DNA from: Blautia sp.
GTDB lineage: Bacteria; Bacillota; Clostridia; Lachnospirales; Lachnospiraceae
Assembly (NCBI GenBank): GCA_017463155.1
Contig: JAFTPT010000014.1
Coordinates: 1 to 58,231, forward strand
Direction: 5' to 3'
Length of the DNA stretch: 58,231 bases
Numbering within the stretch: the first letter of the stretch is position 1; each line of letters opens with the position of its first letter. The notes beneath the pieces were generated by a model. That model was not told the DNA's origin. It worked only from the letters and a program-made list of their open reading frames with translations, and made no database searches. Shown piece after piece: positions 42,078-52,449 of this stretch. A program made the position numbers and the translations under genes.

Positions 42078-43270
42078 TGACAGACAGACCAGTACTTCTC
42101 GGCGTGGGGGACGTGATCCTGGATGCCCCGCAGCCGGAACGGTTTTTTGACCATGCGAGGGACCTGCTGCGCGGGGCGGACATCACCATCGGAAACATGG
42201 AGGTGCCCCACACCGCCCATCCCTGCTGGAGCAATATGGAATCACACTCGGCGCCGCCGGCTAAGCTTGAGAACCTGAGCGGTTTTCCGGACGCCGGCTT
42301 CGACGTGGTGACCATCGGCGGGAACCACGTGTTTGACCAGGGACCCTACGGGATCCTGGAGCCCATCGAGTATTTCAAAGAGCAAGGGATCGCGGTCTGT
42401 GGTTCCGGCAGGAACTACGAAGAAGCCCGAAGACCCGCGGTCGTGGAGAGAAAAGGGATCCGGTTCGCTTTTCTCCACTACAACCTTACCGGACCCAGGG
42501 AATGCTACGCCACACCGATGAAGGCCGGCGCCGCCTACATCCGCGTGGCCACGGCCTACTGCAATGACCGGGCGGAGCCGGGCGGTTCCCCCACGGCCAT
42601 CTACACCGTGGCAGACCCCAGAGGTAAAAAGAACATGGCCGACGATATCCGGAATGCAAAGTCTCTGGCGGACCATGTGATCGTTTACTTCCACAGCGGA
42701 AGCGCGGGCAAGCCGCTTCTGAACCAGTATGAGCTTGACCTCACCCACTACGCGGTGGATCTGGGCGCGCAGATGGTGCTCTGTGCCCACACCCACGCCC
42801 TGAGTTCGATCGAGATCTACCGGGGAAAACCGATCTACTACGGCCTCGGCAATTTTGTCACCGTCACGGGCGGTATGGATCCGGACGCGCCGAACGCGAA
42901 GCAGAGGCACACGGACTTTTATGAATGGCCGGGTATCCAGCCCTGGTGGGATTTCGACGTATTCAAGATGATCCGTCCCGGAAATGTCCCCTGGTATCCG
43001 TTCGCGGAGTATTCAAGGAGCACGATCATCGCGAAGGCGGAGTTTGACAGGGAGGGCATCGTATCCGCGGGCTTTATCCCCTGCTGGATCGACGACGGTG
43101 CGCGTCCCACGCCTGTTTCAAGGGACGGAAAAGGAGCCGACGTGGTCGCCTACCTGCAGAACTGGGAGAGTAACGCCGGCTTCCGTCTGGATTTCACCTG
43201 GAATGAGGCAGGAACCGAGGTCGTCTTTGACTTAAGCCGCGACACGGAGTCTGTCTACTTTGATCCGTGA
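42077..43270 (+). CDS. CapA-family (PGA_cap) metallophosphoesterase-like protein (first copy)
   Basis: 397 residues. Metallophosphatase-fold motifs: LLGVGDVILDAP, VVTIGGNHVFDQ, and LCAHTHALSSIEIYRGKPIY. GGAGG is 4 nt before the second of two consecutive ATGs (42077), preferred over 42074. There is no signal peptide, unlike capsule CapA proteins, so it acts in the cytoplasm. A dinuclear-metal hydrolase on amide or phosphate bonds is plausible. Adjacent to the esterase by a 1-nt overlap. Confidence 0.85.
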   Translation: MTDRPVLLGVGDVILDAPQPERFFDHARDLLRGADITIGNMEVPHTAHPCWSNMESHSAPPAKLENLSGFPDAGFDVVTIGGNHVFDQGPYGILEPIEYFKEQGIAVCGSGRNYEEARRPAVVERKGIRFAFLHYNLTGPRECYATPMKAGAAYIRVATAYCNDRAEPGGSPTAIYTVADPRGKKNMADDIRNAKSLADHVIVYFHSGSAGKPLLNQYELDLTHYAVDLGAQMVLCAHTHALSSIEIYRGKPIYYGLGNFVTVTGGMDPDAPNAKQRHTDFYEWPGIQPWWDFDVFKMIRPGNVPWYPFAEYSRSTIIAKAEFDREGIVSAGFIPCWIDDGARPTPVSRDGKGADVVAYLQNWESNAGFRLDFTWNEAGTEVVFDLSRDTESVYFDP

Positions 43271-43338
43271 ACGGAAACGTACATGAGAACGGAAATGGCA
43301 ACATTTCACATATGAAAACAAGTAAAGGAGATGTTAAC

Positions 43339-44934
43339 ATGAAAGGATTCAAAAAACTGCTGGCACTGGCGGCAGCAGCCGCAATGATCACCGGCACCCT
43401 TGGTGCCACGAACGTATGGGCGGATGAAGTACCCGTATCCGAAGCCGCGGACGAGAGCGTAAAGCGCGGTGGCGACCTGAAGCTCGGCATCGGCCATGAC
43501 CTGGTGGACCTGGGCGTTCCGTCTGTGGGACTTACCTTCCAGGGATCCCTGATCGCGGACACGGCTATTGAGCATCTCTGCCGTTACAACCAGGACGGCA
43601 CACTGGAGCCCTGGCTGATCTCCGGCTATGAGGAAGATCCGGACGCCCTGACACTGACCGTGCATCTTCGCGAGGGCATCAAGTTCCATGACGGTTCCGA
43701 TTTCAACGCGGACGCGGTCATCTTCAACTGGGAGCTGTGGACCGAGAACGGCAACATCGAGCTTGCCGGCGTGACCGAGTATGAGAAGGTCGACGACTAT
43801 ACCATCGTCGTACATCTGGGCGAGTGGAACAACGCCATCGCCACTTCCTGCCTGTACACCGCAGGCGCCATGATCTCCAAAGAATACTATGAGGCCAACG
43901 GCCAGGATGCGGCCAACGCAAATCCCTGCGGCACAGGCCCGTTCGTCTTCTCCGAGTGGAAGAAGGACCAGTACGTCAAATTCACGGCCAACGAGAACTA
44001 CTGGATCGAAGGTCTTCCGTATCTGGATTCCGTTGAGTTCGATTTCATCAACGATCCGGCTACCCAGATCTCCGCATTCCTTTCCGGAGAGATCGATGCA
44101 GTGCTGGAGTGCAGCGCGGATACCTGCCTGACACTCAAGTCCAACGGCTTTGAATCCGAGACCAAGCCTCTCATCAGCGGCGGCGCTTCCACCATTCTGT
44201 GGTACAGCTGCCAGGATGAAGGCCCGATGGGCAACGTGGACGTACGTCGTGCCATCGCTTCCGCCATCGATATGGACGCGATCTGGGAGTACTGTTCTTC
44301 TCAGACAGGCGCCATCTATGACCGTACCATCCAGTGGGGCCCGAACGATGTCTGGTCCTGCAACCCCGAGACCAAGGGCTATCCCTACAGCGAAGAGGCC
44401 GCGAAGGAATACCTTGAAAAGGCCGGCTATCCGGATGGCTTTGACATGGTCCTCTATCACATCAGCAACAGCAGCCAGGATGAAGCCATCTGCGTACTGG
44501 TGCAGGATTACCTGGCCAAGGTCGGCATCAACGCCAGCATCGAGGCTGTTGACCAGACCAGACTGAACACCATCTCCGGTATCGACGGCGAAGCCTTCAC
44601 CGGCATGACGCTGAGCGCAGGCCGCGCAGAGGTCGACCTGACCACCTACTACAACCGGACCTTTATGCCGGACGGCGTCCGCTGGGTCAACCAGGTGGAC
44701 CATTTCGACGATATCGTGGATACACTGACCGAAGGCATGACCTGTAAGGAATTCGAAGAAAAAGAAGCAGCCTGCCAGAAGCTTTCCAAGATGGTCATCG
44801 ACGACTACTGCGAGCTCCTTCCGATGTGGACCAGCAGCAGCGCCATGTACACCCACGGAAACCTGAAGGATCACGGCATCTACCAGATCAACTACATCAT
44901 CTGGACCCCGGAGATCGCGCACTTCGAGGAATAA
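43339..44934 (+). CDS. ABC oligopeptide-type solute-binding protein (SBP_bac_5)
   Basis: 531 residues. Signal peptide KGFKKLLALAAAAAMITGTL, cleavage near VWADE; no lipobox cysteine. SBP_bac_5 features: GTLEPWLISGYEEDPDALTL, LREGIKFHDGSDFNADAVIF, ATQISAFLSGEIDAV, and GYPDGFDMVLYH. AAAGGAG precedes the ATG at 43339; the frame extends further back but without an RBS. It serves the permeases and fused ATPase that follow. Confidence 0.93.
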   Translation: MKGFKKLLALAAAAAMITGTLGATNVWADEVPVSEAADESVKRGGDLKLGIGHDLVDLGVPSVGLTFQGSLIADTAIEHLCRYNQDGTLEPWLISGYEEDPDALTLTVHLREGIKFHDGSDFNADAVIFNWELWTENGNIELAGVTEYEKVDDYTIVVHLGEWNNAIATSCLYTAGAMISKEYYEANGQDAANANPCGTGPFVFSEWKKDQYVKFTANENYWIEGLPYLDSVEFDFINDPATQISAFLSGEIDAVLECSADTCLTLKSNGFESETKPLISGGASTILWYSCQDEGPMGNVDVRRAIASAIDMDAIWEYCSSQTGAIYDRTIQWGPNDVWSCNPETKGYPYSEEAAKEYLEKAGYPDGFDMVLYHISNSSQDEAICVLVQDYLAKVGINASIEAVDQTRLNTISGIDGEAFTGMTLSAGRAEVDLTTYYNRTFMPDGVRWVNQVDHFDDIVDTLTEGMTCKEFEEKEAACQKLSKMVIDDYCELLPMWTSSSAMYTHGNLKDHGIYQINYIIWTPEIAHFEE

Positions 44935-44947
44935 CTGATCACAAGGG

Positions 44948-44986
44948 GCTGCCGGCCGGAGGTCAAATACCGGCCGGCAGCTTTTT
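44948..44986 (+). terminator. Intercistronic terminator between the binding protein and permease genes
   Basis: GCTGCCGGCCGG and CCGGCCGGCAGC form a perfect 12-bp GC stem, followed by TTTTT. Only 36 nt remain to the next start, so it likely limits read-through to the permeases. Confidence 0.85.
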
Positions 44987-45021
44987 CGTATACAATCTCT
45001 CTGATCTGAAAGGAGTACAGA

Positions 45022-45972
45022 ATGGGACGGTATATCTGCAAACGTCTGCTGCAGGCCATCCTGGTGATCTTCCTGATCTCGGTGTTTTCGTATTTCCTGA
45101 TGTACCTGGTTCCCGGTGATCCGGTGTACGCGGTACTGGGCAGCGATATCACCCGTGAGCAGTACATGGAACAGTTCTATCTGATGGAACTGGACAAGCC
45201 CATCATCATCCGGTATGTCCACTGGCTGACCAGATTCCTGACAGGGGATTTCGGAACCTCCTACCGGTATTCGGTACCGGTCTCGGAGCTTCTGGCGCAG
45301 CGGCTGCCCATCACCATGTACCTGGGCATCATTTCCCTGGTCATCAGCGTGATCCTGGGCGTCCTGTGCGGCACCATCTGCGGCACCAACCGTGGAAAGG
45401 CGGCGGACAATATCCTGACCGTACTGGCCAATCTGGGATCGGTGGTCCCGGGCTTCTGGCTGGCGGTGGTCGGCATGTACATCTTTTCCATGAACCTGGG
45501 GTGGCTTCCTTCCTACGGCTTTGCTTTCCCCTGGGAAGGGGCGGGCGTAGCTGCGAGCCTCAAACAGACGATCATGCCGGTCGTCTGTCTGAGCGTCGGC
45601 TCCATCGCCGGCCTGACCCGTCAGATGCGGTCCGGCATGCTGGAGGTCATCCGGCAGGATTACATCCGGACAGCAAGGTCCAAGGGACTGAAGGAATCCA
45701 CGGTGGTCGTACATCATGCGATGAAGAACGCCATCATCCCGGTGGTCACCATCATCGGACTGAGCCTTCGGAATATCGTATCCGGTGCCGTGACCATCGA
45801 GACGGTCTTCTCGATCACGGGCATGGGCTCGCTTCTGGTCAACAGTATCCTGGCCAGGGACCTGCCGGTGATCCAGGCCTGTATCCTGATCATAGCGGGA
45901 ATGGTCGCCATTTCCAATCTGGTCGTGGACATCTGCTACGGATATCTGGATCCCAGGATCCGGATCCAGTGA
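45022..45972 (+). CDS. ABC oligopeptide permease, DppB/OppB type
   Basis: 316 residues, six membrane helices. The N-terminal GRYICKRLLQAILVIFLISV is typical, as is the EAA-like loop RTARSKGLKESTVVVHHAMK, with the final YGYLDPRIRIQ. GAAAGGAGTACAGA precedes the ATG. Forms the channel with the DppC-type protein. Confidence 0.95.
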   Translation: MGRYICKRLLQAILVIFLISVFSYFLMYLVPGDPVYAVLGSDITREQYMEQFYLMELDKPIIIRYVHWLTRFLTGDFGTSYRYSVPVSELLAQRLPITMYLGIISLVISVILGVLCGTICGTNRGKAADNILTVLANLGSVVPGFWLAVVGMYIFSMNLGWLPSYGFAFPWEGAGVAASLKQTIMPVVCLSVGSIAGLTRQMRSGMLEVIRQDYIRTARSKGLKESTVVVHHAMKNAIIPVVTIIGLSLRNIVSGAVTIETVFSITGMGSLLVNSILARDLPVIQACILIIAGMVAISNLVVDICYGYLDPRIRIQ

Positions 45973-45985
45973 GAGGGGGTGCGTC

Positions 45986-46843
45986 ATGAAACAGAGATCA
46001 AGATTTTCGTATACCATGAAGGCCCTTTTTTCAAGGCCTCTCGTCGTGGCGGCCGCCATCATAGTGCTTTTGTTCCTGCTGGCGGCGATCTTTGCCCCCT
46101 TCCTGTCGCCCTACGACCCCTATGAGACGGACATCACAGGAGCCTTAAAGGGCCCGACGGCCGCCCATATCCTGGGGACGGACAAGCTGGGCCGGGACAT
46201 CGCCACGAGGCTGATGTACGGTGCCAGGACATCCCTTCTGATCGGCTTCGCGTCCGTCATGATCTCGGCCCTGATCGGGGTCCTGATCGGTCTGGTATGC
46301 GGGTTCTACGGCGGCATTGTGAACGAGATCCTTTCCCGGGTGGTGGACGCCCTGATGTCCATCCCCAACATCATGCTGGCCATGGCGCTGTCCATGATGT
46401 TCAGCAGCGGGACCATCGTCGGACTGATGATCGTCCTGGGACTGGCCACCGTGCCCACCTACGCCCGGATCATGGCCGCGGAGGTCATGCGGATCCGGGA
46501 TTCGGACTTTATGGTGGCGGAGAAGGTGCTGGGCATGAGCAGCGCCCGCAAGATCTTCTCGCACCTTCTTCCCAACTGCATCTCGCCCATCCTGGTGGTG
46601 CTGACGGCCAACATCGGAACGACGATCCTGTGTGAATCCAGCCTGAATTTCCTGGGGCTGGGCGTGGCCGCGCCGACGGCCAGCTGGGGCGGCATGGTCA
46701 ATGAAGCCTACATGATGATGATGCTGACGCCCGCCTACGCGCTGGCGCCGGGACTTTGCATCATGCTGCTGGTGCTGGGCTTCAACATCCTCGGGGACGG
46801 CCTCCGGGATGCGATCGATCCCAGACTTCGCGGAACCTTATAG
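45986..46843 (+). CDS. ABC oligopeptide permease, DppC/OppC type
   Basis: 285 residues. N-terminal OppC_N helix (FSRPLVVAAAIIVLLFLLAA), then FLSPYDPYETDI and HILGTDKLGRDIATRLMYGA, both family hallmarks. Ends with GDGLRDAIDPRLRGTL. GAGAGGGGGTGCGTC precedes the ATG. Confidence 0.95.
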   Translation: MKQRSRFSYTMKALFSRPLVVAAAIIVLLFLLAAIFAPFLSPYDPYETDITGALKGPTAAHILGTDKLGRDIATRLMYGARTSLLIGFASVMISALIGVLIGLVCGFYGGIVNEILSRVVDALMSIPNIMLAMALSMMFSSGTIVGLMIVLGLATVPTYARIMAAEVMRIRDSDFMVAEKVLGMSSARKIFSHLLPNCISPILVVLTANIGTTILCESSLNFLGLGVAAPTASWGGMVNEAYMMMMLTPAYALAPGLCIMLLVLGFNILGDGLRDAIDPRLRGTL

Positions 46844-46854
46844 GAGAGAGGGAA

Positions 46855-48867
46855 ATGGAACATTTTTGGGAAATAAACAAGCTGTCTGTCAGCTATAAGA
46901 CCATGGACGGCATGACCAAAGCCGTCGACCAGGTTTCCCTCTACGTCGACAGAGGAGAGACCATCGGGATCGTGGGGGAGAGCGGCTCCGGCAAGAGCCA
47001 GACACAGCTGGCCGCTCTGCAGCTGATCCCTGTTCCGCCGGGAAGGATCGATGAGGGAGAGGTGCTCCTGTCCGGCCGGAACCTGCTTTCGTTCTCCCGG
47101 AAGAGCCGGGAGATGCGCGAGGTCCGGGGCGGGCAGATCGGAATGATCTTCCAGGAGCCCATGACAAGCCTGAACCCGGTCAAGACGATCGGCGCGCAGA
47201 TCATGGAATCCATCACGCTGCACCGGGGACTTGCAAAAGAACAGGCCAGGAAGGAAGCCGTCGCTCTCCTCGAAAAGGTCGGGATCCTGGACGCCGAAAG
47301 CCGGCTGTCCGACTACCCGCACCAGTTTTCCGGAGGCATGCGCCAGAGGATCATGATCGCCATTGCCCTGGCGGGAGATCCCGAGATGATCATCGCCGAC
47401 GAGCCGACGACGGCCCTGGACGTGACCACACAGGCCCAGATCCTGGAGCTGCTTCACCAGCTGTCGGTGGAAAAACACATTGCCCTGGTACTGATCACCC
47501 ACAACCTGGGGATCGTCGCCCGCTACGCGAGCCGGATCTACGTCATGTACGCGGGGAATGTCGTTGAAACAGGCACCGCGGAGGAAATCTTTCACCAGCC
47601 GGTGCATCCGTACACAAAAGGCCTTCTGAAGGCCGTTCCAAGGCTTGACAGCGAGGATGAGCGGCTCACGCCCATTGACGGAGTCCCTCCGTCCCCGGCG
47701 AACCGGCAGAAGGGCTGCCAGTTCGCGCCGCGGTGCAGATACGCGACCGAGGCCTGCCTGGATGGCGGTATTCCCCCGATGCAGGAGATCGCGCCCGGCC
47801 ATTTTGCGGCCTGCCATCTGTCATCGGTCAGGCAGACCGCCGCAACTGCGGAGCAGGAGAAGCAGGAGAACAAAAAACCGAAGCCGGCTCCCGGCGAAGA
47901 GGCCGTGCTGCGGGCGGAGGACCTGTGCGTGTCCTTTGCCGTGCGGAAGGGTCTTCTGATGCGGGAGAGCGGCCGCCTTGAGGTGCTCCGGAACGTGAAT
48001 TTTACTCTTCACAAGGGAGAGACACTGGGCCTGGTGGGAGAGTCGGGCTGCGGCAAGACGACCACGGCCAAGGCTGTGCTGAAGCTTTTGAATGAGGCCA
48101 CCGGCAAGGTGTGGCTCGGGGATCAGGATCTTCTGGCGATGCCGGAGCGGACCTTTAAGAAGCAGCGCAGGCGGATCCAGATGATCTTCCAGGACCCGTA
48201 CAGCTCTCTGGATCCCCGGATGACGGCGGGCGGTATCGTCGGAGAACCATTGTTCCCCTACGGACTGGTCAAAACCCGCCAGGAATATGACAAACGGGTC
48301 GACGAGCTGTTCCGCCTGGTGGGGCTGGAGCCGTCCATGCGGGACCGGGTCGCCCATGAGTTCTCGGGCGGGCAGCGCCAGAGGATCGGGATCGCGAGGG
48401 CCCTTGCCACGAACCCGGATATCCTGATCTGCGACGAGCCGATCTCGGCCCTGGACGTGTCGATCCAGGCGCAGATCATCAACCTTTTGGAGGATCTTCA
48501 GGAGGAGCTCGGGCTGTCTTACCTGTTCGTGGCGCATGACCTTTCGGTGGTCAAGCACATCAGCCACCGGGTGGCGGTGATGTACCTCGGGACCATCGTG
48601 GAGATCACGAGCAGCAGGGATCTGTACCTTGATCCGCTTCACCCTTATACCAGGGCGCTTATGCAGGCGGTTCCCATTCCGGACCCGTCGGCCGAAAAAC
48701 AGCGGGAGCAGGTCATCCTGGGCGGGGAAGTGCCCAGCATCCTGCGTCGTCCGGAGGGCTGTCCCTTCAGCAACCGCTGCAGCCACGCGACAGATCTGTG
48801 CCGCAAAGAGCAGCCGCAGCCGAAAGAGGTCAAGGAAAAGCACTTTGTGGCGTGCCACTTATACTGA
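46855..48867 (+). CDS. Fused oligopeptide ABC ATPases (DppD-DppF in one chain)
   Basis: 670 residues with two complete ATPase domains. First: GESGSGKS (Walker A, about 42), [23 protein letters not shown], then [11 protein letters not shown]. Second: GESGCGKT (about 395), [23 protein letters not shown], then [13 protein letters not shown] charged Glu/Lys linker at about 325-345 joins them. Usually DppD and DppF are separate proteins; a fusion is known in GsiA-type systems. The ATG at 46855 has AGGAGAGAGGGAA upstream. Provides energy for the DppBC-type permeases. Confidence 0.95.
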   Translation: MEHFWEINKLSVSYKTMDGMTKAVDQVSLYVDRGETIGIVGESGSGKSQTQLAALQLIPVPPGRIDEGEVLLSGRNLLSFSRKSREMREVRGGQIGMIFQEPMTSLNPVKTIGAQIMESITLHRGLAKEQARKEAVALLEKVGILDAESRLSDYPHQFSGGMRQRIMIAIALAGDPEMIIADEPTTALDVTTQAQILELLHQLSVEKHIALVLITHNLGIVARYASRIYVMYAGNVVETGTAEEIFHQPVHPYTKGLLKAVPRLDSEDERLTPIDGVPPSPANRQKGCQFAPRCRYATEACLDGGIPPMQEIAPGHFAACHLSSVRQTAATAEQEKQENKKPKPAPGEEAVLRAEDLCVSFAVRKGLLMRESGRLEVLRNVNFTLHKGETLGLVGESGCGKTTTAKAVLKLLNEATGKVWLGDQDLLAMPERTFKKQRRRIQMIFQDPYSSLDPRMTAGGIVGEPLFPYGLVKTRQEYDKRVDELFRLVGLEPSMRDRVAHEFSGGQRQRIGIARALATNPDILICDEPISALDVSIQAQIINLLEDLQEELGLSYLFVAHDLSVVKHISHRVAVMYLGTIVEITSSRDLYLDPLHPYTRALMQAVPIPDPSAEKQREQVILGGEVPSILRRPEGCPFSNRCSHATDLCRKEQPQPKEVKEKHFVACHLY

Positions 48868-48882
48868 GAAGGAGATAGAATC

Positions 48883-49731
48883 ATGGCAGTTATGCAATGC
48901 AACGGCTATCAGCTGGAATATGAGGAATACGGGAGCGGGGACAGAGTGCTGCTGTGCTGTCAGCAGAATCATTCCCGCATCCAGAACTGGACGATCTCCC
49001 TGGCGGAGACCGGTCTGTTCCATGTCTATGACATCACCATCCGCGGCTACGGGAAGTCCACCCACGTGACGGAGGACCTGGGCGAGGAATGGTACGACGT
49101 GTGGGCCAACGACGCCTGCGGGTTCGCGGACGCCATCGGCGTTGATAAATTCTTTTACACCGGGATGTCCCACGGGGCCGGGATCGGCTGGCACCTGTGC
49201 GTACAGCATCCCGAACGCGTACGGGGCTTTTTCGCCATCGTGGGAGGCCCCCACAGCAAGGACGGAGCCGATACGGGCGAAGCCCGGATGCGGACCATCC
49301 GCGCGGCCGAGAACGCCGATACCTGGAAAGCCTACTGCGACGGGATCGACCAGAGGAGCAGACCCGTGCGCACGGACGATATGACAGACGCAGAATGGGA
49401 GAAGGCCCTGGCTCTTCACGAGGAGGATATGAGCTTCTGGTACGGCATGACGCTGGAGGAAGCGCGGCTGAATCCCCGTAAGCCTTTCCCCAAACTGCAC
49501 ACCGAGGCGGAACTGATCGAGGTGCTTTCAAAGATCGAAGTGCCGACCCTGATGATGGGCGGCATGAAGGACCCGATCTCACTGCCCGAGAACATGATCC
49601 GCTCGCTGAAGGCGGTCAAAAACTCCAAGCTGGTCCTTTACGAGGATGCGACTCATTCCCTGGACCGCGAGCACAAGGAGGAGATCGTCGAGGACATCTG
49701 CGCCTTTGCGAGGATCAGGGGCCTTCTGTAG
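48883..49731 (+). CDS. Alpha/beta hydrolase
   Basis: 282 residues. Nucleophile elbow YTGMSHGAGIGW (Ser in GMSHG), acid in MGGMKDPISLP, His in DATHSLDREH. Oxyanion side CCQQNHSR differs from the common HGxPG. Soluble. GAAGGAGATAGAATC precedes the ATG. It is the first processing gene after the oligopeptide importer and probably hydrolyses the imported compound. Confidence 0.88.
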   Translation: MAVMQCNGYQLEYEEYGSGDRVLLCCQQNHSRIQNWTISLAETGLFHVYDITIRGYGKSTHVTEDLGEEWYDVWANDACGFADAIGVDKFFYTGMSHGAGIGWHLCVQHPERVRGFFAIVGGPHSKDGADTGEARMRTIRAAENADTWKAYCDGIDQRSRPVRTDDMTDAEWEKALALHEEDMSFWYGMTLEEARLNPRKPFPKLHTEAELIEVLSKIEVPTLMMGGMKDPISLPENMIRSLKAVKNSKLVLYEDATHSLDREHKEEIVEDICAFARIRGLL

Positions 49732-49760
49732 AAGAGCCTCGGTTATTAGAGGAGAATACC

Positions 49761-51287
49761 GTGGAAGAAGTCATCATCACATCCGGCAGGGCACGCTTTG
49801 CCGGAGAACGCCGGGGGGAAGCCTGCTGTTTTTACGGGATCCCCTTTGCGGAAGCCGGACGGTGGCAGAGGGCCAGGGCCGTGACGTATCCGGTCGATAC
49901 CTGCGTGCATGCCTCCGGCTTCGGTCCTTCTCCCTGGCAGCCGGAGAATCCGGCGGAATTCTGTACGCCGGCAGGCCTCGCCGAGGACTGCCTGAACCTG
50001 AATCTCTTTGTCAGCCGGCCGCAGGAATCCGGAAAGGCCGTGCTTTTGTGGGTCTACGGAGGCGCCCAGGTGATGGGCAGCAACACCGGTCCCCGGACAG
50101 AAGCGGGAAGCTGGCTGTTTGACGGCGCTGATCTGGTCACGGAGCATCCCGACGTGCTCGTCGTGGTGCCCAACTACCGGGTCGGTACCTGGGGATCCGC
50201 AAACCTAAGCTTTTTCCCGGATTTCCGGGAGGAATACCGGTTTGCCAACAACCTGGCCAGGCTGGACATTCTGGAATGCCTTCGATGGGTCAGAAAAAAC
50301 ATCGCCTCCTTTGGCGGGGATCCGGACCGGATCACCCTGGCGGGACAGTCTGCCGGGGCGGCCAATCTCTCCAGCCTCCTGCTGATGCCGGAGGCAAAAG
50401 GGGAGATCCACAGGGTGCTGTGTGAGAGCTCCTTCTGCATGGACATGGGCCTCACAAGCTTTGACGACAGCGTCCGGATCTCCAGAGCCTTTTTTGAGGA
50501 GGCAGGCGTACATACGCTGGCCGAAGCCCTGGCGATGACGTCCGGGGAACTCCTGGAGGCGCAGCAGAAGCTTCTGGCAGCGTCGATGGGCGGGAGTCCC
50601 GTTTTCCGGGATATCCCCTCCAAGCTGTTTTCGCCGGTCGTGGACCGCGAGGTGATCTTTGACGATTACTGGGACTATCTGGCCGCGGAAGGCTGCCGGG
50701 GCGTCTCGTTCCTGGGCGGCACCAACGAGGGGGAATACGACCAGCAGTTCGAGGGGTTCGAGGAACCCCGGGATCTAGCGAAGGTCCGGGACCTGGTGAT
50801 GGACCATTGCTTCTGCAGGCTGAAGGACAAGGATGCGCTGATCGGCCGGTATCTTTTATCCGGGCCCCGGGACCGCACGGAGCTGGAGGCCTGGATGGAT
50901 CTGAAGCGGGACATCTACCTGCGGGTTCCGTCGGTCTGCTACGCGGAGCTTTTTTCGAAAAACGGTGCCGGCAGCTGGCTGTATTTTCTGAAGGGACAGG
51001 AGGGCAGCGAACCCGGACGGCTCCGGTTCCGCCACGCCTCCGAGATCCCCATGCTGTTCAAAAAGCCCTGTCCGTATCCGGAGGAAGTATCTATGTTCGT
51101 CCGGGAGAACTGGCTCGCTTTTGTGCGCAGCGGGAGGCCGGGCGCGTCCTGGCCGCCTTACGGAGAAGAGAAGGAGACGATGGTGATCACGGAGCATACG
51201 CACATGGAGAACGGGATCCGCGTCGAAGATATAGAACTGCTGAAGCCGCTGTGCAAGGAATTTACGCAGGGCCGGAAGGAGAAATGA
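49761..51287 (+). CDS. Type-B carboxylesterase (second copy)
   Basis: 508 residues. FGGDPDRITLAGQSAGAANL holds the Ser nucleophile (GQSAG); the acid is in GGTNEGEYD and the His in RHASEIPMLF. The oxyanion strand VLLWVYGGAQVMGS has YGG where most have HGG. GTG start with GAGGAGAATACC. Distantly related to the esterase at 40521 and again followed by a CapA gene. Confidence 0.9.
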   Translation: MEEVIITSGRARFAGERRGEACCFYGIPFAEAGRWQRARAVTYPVDTCVHASGFGPSPWQPENPAEFCTPAGLAEDCLNLNLFVSRPQESGKAVLLWVYGGAQVMGSNTGPRTEAGSWLFDGADLVTEHPDVLVVVPNYRVGTWGSANLSFFPDFREEYRFANNLARLDILECLRWVRKNIASFGGDPDRITLAGQSAGAANLSSLLLMPEAKGEIHRVLCESSFCMDMGLTSFDDSVRISRAFFEEAGVHTLAEALAMTSGELLEAQQKLLAASMGGSPVFRDIPSKLFSPVVDREVIFDDYWDYLAAEGCRGVSFLGGTNEGEYDQQFEGFEEPRDLAKVRDLVMDHCFCRLKDKDALIGRYLLSGPRDRTELEAWMDLKRDIYLRVPSVCYAELFSKNGAGSWLYFLKGQEGSEPGRLRFRHASEIPMLFKKPCPYPEEVSMFVRENWLAFVRSGRPGASWPPYGEEKETMVITEHTHMENGIRVEDIELLKPLCKEFTQGRKEK

Positions 51288-51288
51288 C

Positions 51289-52437
51289 ATGGCAAAGAAG
51301 AAACTGTCGATGGTGCTGACCGGAGACATTATTCTGGGAGACAATTCGGAATACTTTTTTAAGGGGACGGATGCGCTTCTTGCGGAAGCAGACCTGGTCC
51401 TTGGCCAGCTGGAGGTTCCCTACAGCGACCGGGCGCCGGAGCTTCTGGACCTGTACCGGAGTCCCGCCGTACTGGCACCGCTGCCGGAGAGAGTGGACGC
51501 GCTTGCGCTGACCGGCAATCATCTGTATGATGCCGGCGAGGTCGGCGTCCTCGACACGATCGACTGGCTGAAGGAGCATAAGGTCCCCTATACCGGCGGC
51601 GGACGGAACGATGAGGAAGCCAGAAAGCCCGTGATCCTCGAGAAGGATGGCTGCCGGGTGGGCTATATCAGCTACAACTGCGTCGGTCCCCGCGCGACCT
51701 GGGCCGGGAAGAATAAGGCGGGCTGTCCTTACGTGGAGATCCTCGTCCATTTTGAGATGGGGGACGTGGCAAATCCCGGAGGACCGCCGGAAAAGACCTA
51801 CACCTGGCCGGAACCGGTTTCCTTCGCCCGTATGCAGCAGGAGATCGCCGCACTTCGGAAAGAGTGCGACGTGCTGTGCGTGTACCTGCACAAGGGGATC
51901 GTCCACAAGCCGGTCAAGCTGGCGGATTACGAACAGGTGGTGGCCCATGCCGCCATCGACGCCGGCGCGGACGTGGTGAGTTCTTCGCACTCGCACATCC
52001 TGCACGGGATCGAGATCTACAAGGGTAAGACCATCTACCACGGGCTGAACAACTTTATTGCCTGGGTGCCCTCGCTGCGGCCCGATTTCAAGCGGACAAA
52101 GGGCGTCGCGACGGACCTTTTTGACCCGGAGGACTGGGCTAAAAAGCGGATCGAGCGGTTCGGATTCGTGCCGGATCCGGAATATCCGACCTACCCCTTC
52201 CACCCGGAAGCGATCTACACCTGCGCGGCAAAATGCATCGTGGAAGATAAGAAGATCGTGGAGACCCGGTACGTCCCCATGATCGTGGATAAGGAGGGTG
52301 TGACCAACGTCGTCTCCCGGACGTCCGGAGGCGAGGAGGTTTTTTCGTACATGAAGAAGATCACGGACCAGGCCGGCCTGAACGCGGATTACGTCTGGGA
52401 CGGCGATGAGGTAGTGATCAAGGAGAAACAGAAATAG
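51289..52437 (+). CDS. CapA-family (PGA_cap) metallophosphoesterase-like protein (second copy)
   Basis: 382 residues. VLTGDIILGDN, ALTGNHLYDAG and SSSHSHILHGIEIYKGKTIY are the family motifs. No signal peptide. It starts 1 nt after the esterase stop, the same coupling as in the first esterase-CapA pair. The two CapA proteins share layout but not long identical stretches, so the duplication is old or the pairs were acquired separately. Confidence 0.85.
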   Translation: MAKKKLSMVLTGDIILGDNSEYFFKGTDALLAEADLVLGQLEVPYSDRAPELLDLYRSPAVLAPLPERVDALALTGNHLYDAGEVGVLDTIDWLKEHKVPYTGGGRNDEEARKPVILEKDGCRVGYISYNCVGPRATWAGKNKAGCPYVEILVHFEMGDVANPGGPPEKTYTWPEPVSFARMQQEIAALRKECDVLCVYLHKGIVHKPVKLADYEQVVAHAAIDAGADVVSSSHSHILHGIEIYKGKTIYHGLNNFIAWVPSLRPDFKRTKGVATDLFDPEDWAKKRIERFGFVPDPEYPTYPFHPEAIYTCAAKCIVEDKKIVETRYVPMIVDKEGVTNVVSRTSGGEEVFSYMKKITDQAGLNADYVWDGDEVVIKEKQK

Positions 52438-52449
52438 GAGGTAAAGAAG

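Noticed and set aside
43306-46062. A 918-codon minus-strand open frame
   Set aside because: It lies antisense to the oligopeptide binding protein and permease genes, which have clear motifs and RBSs. It arises from GC-rich codon use; its translation is Asp/His-rich with no domain.
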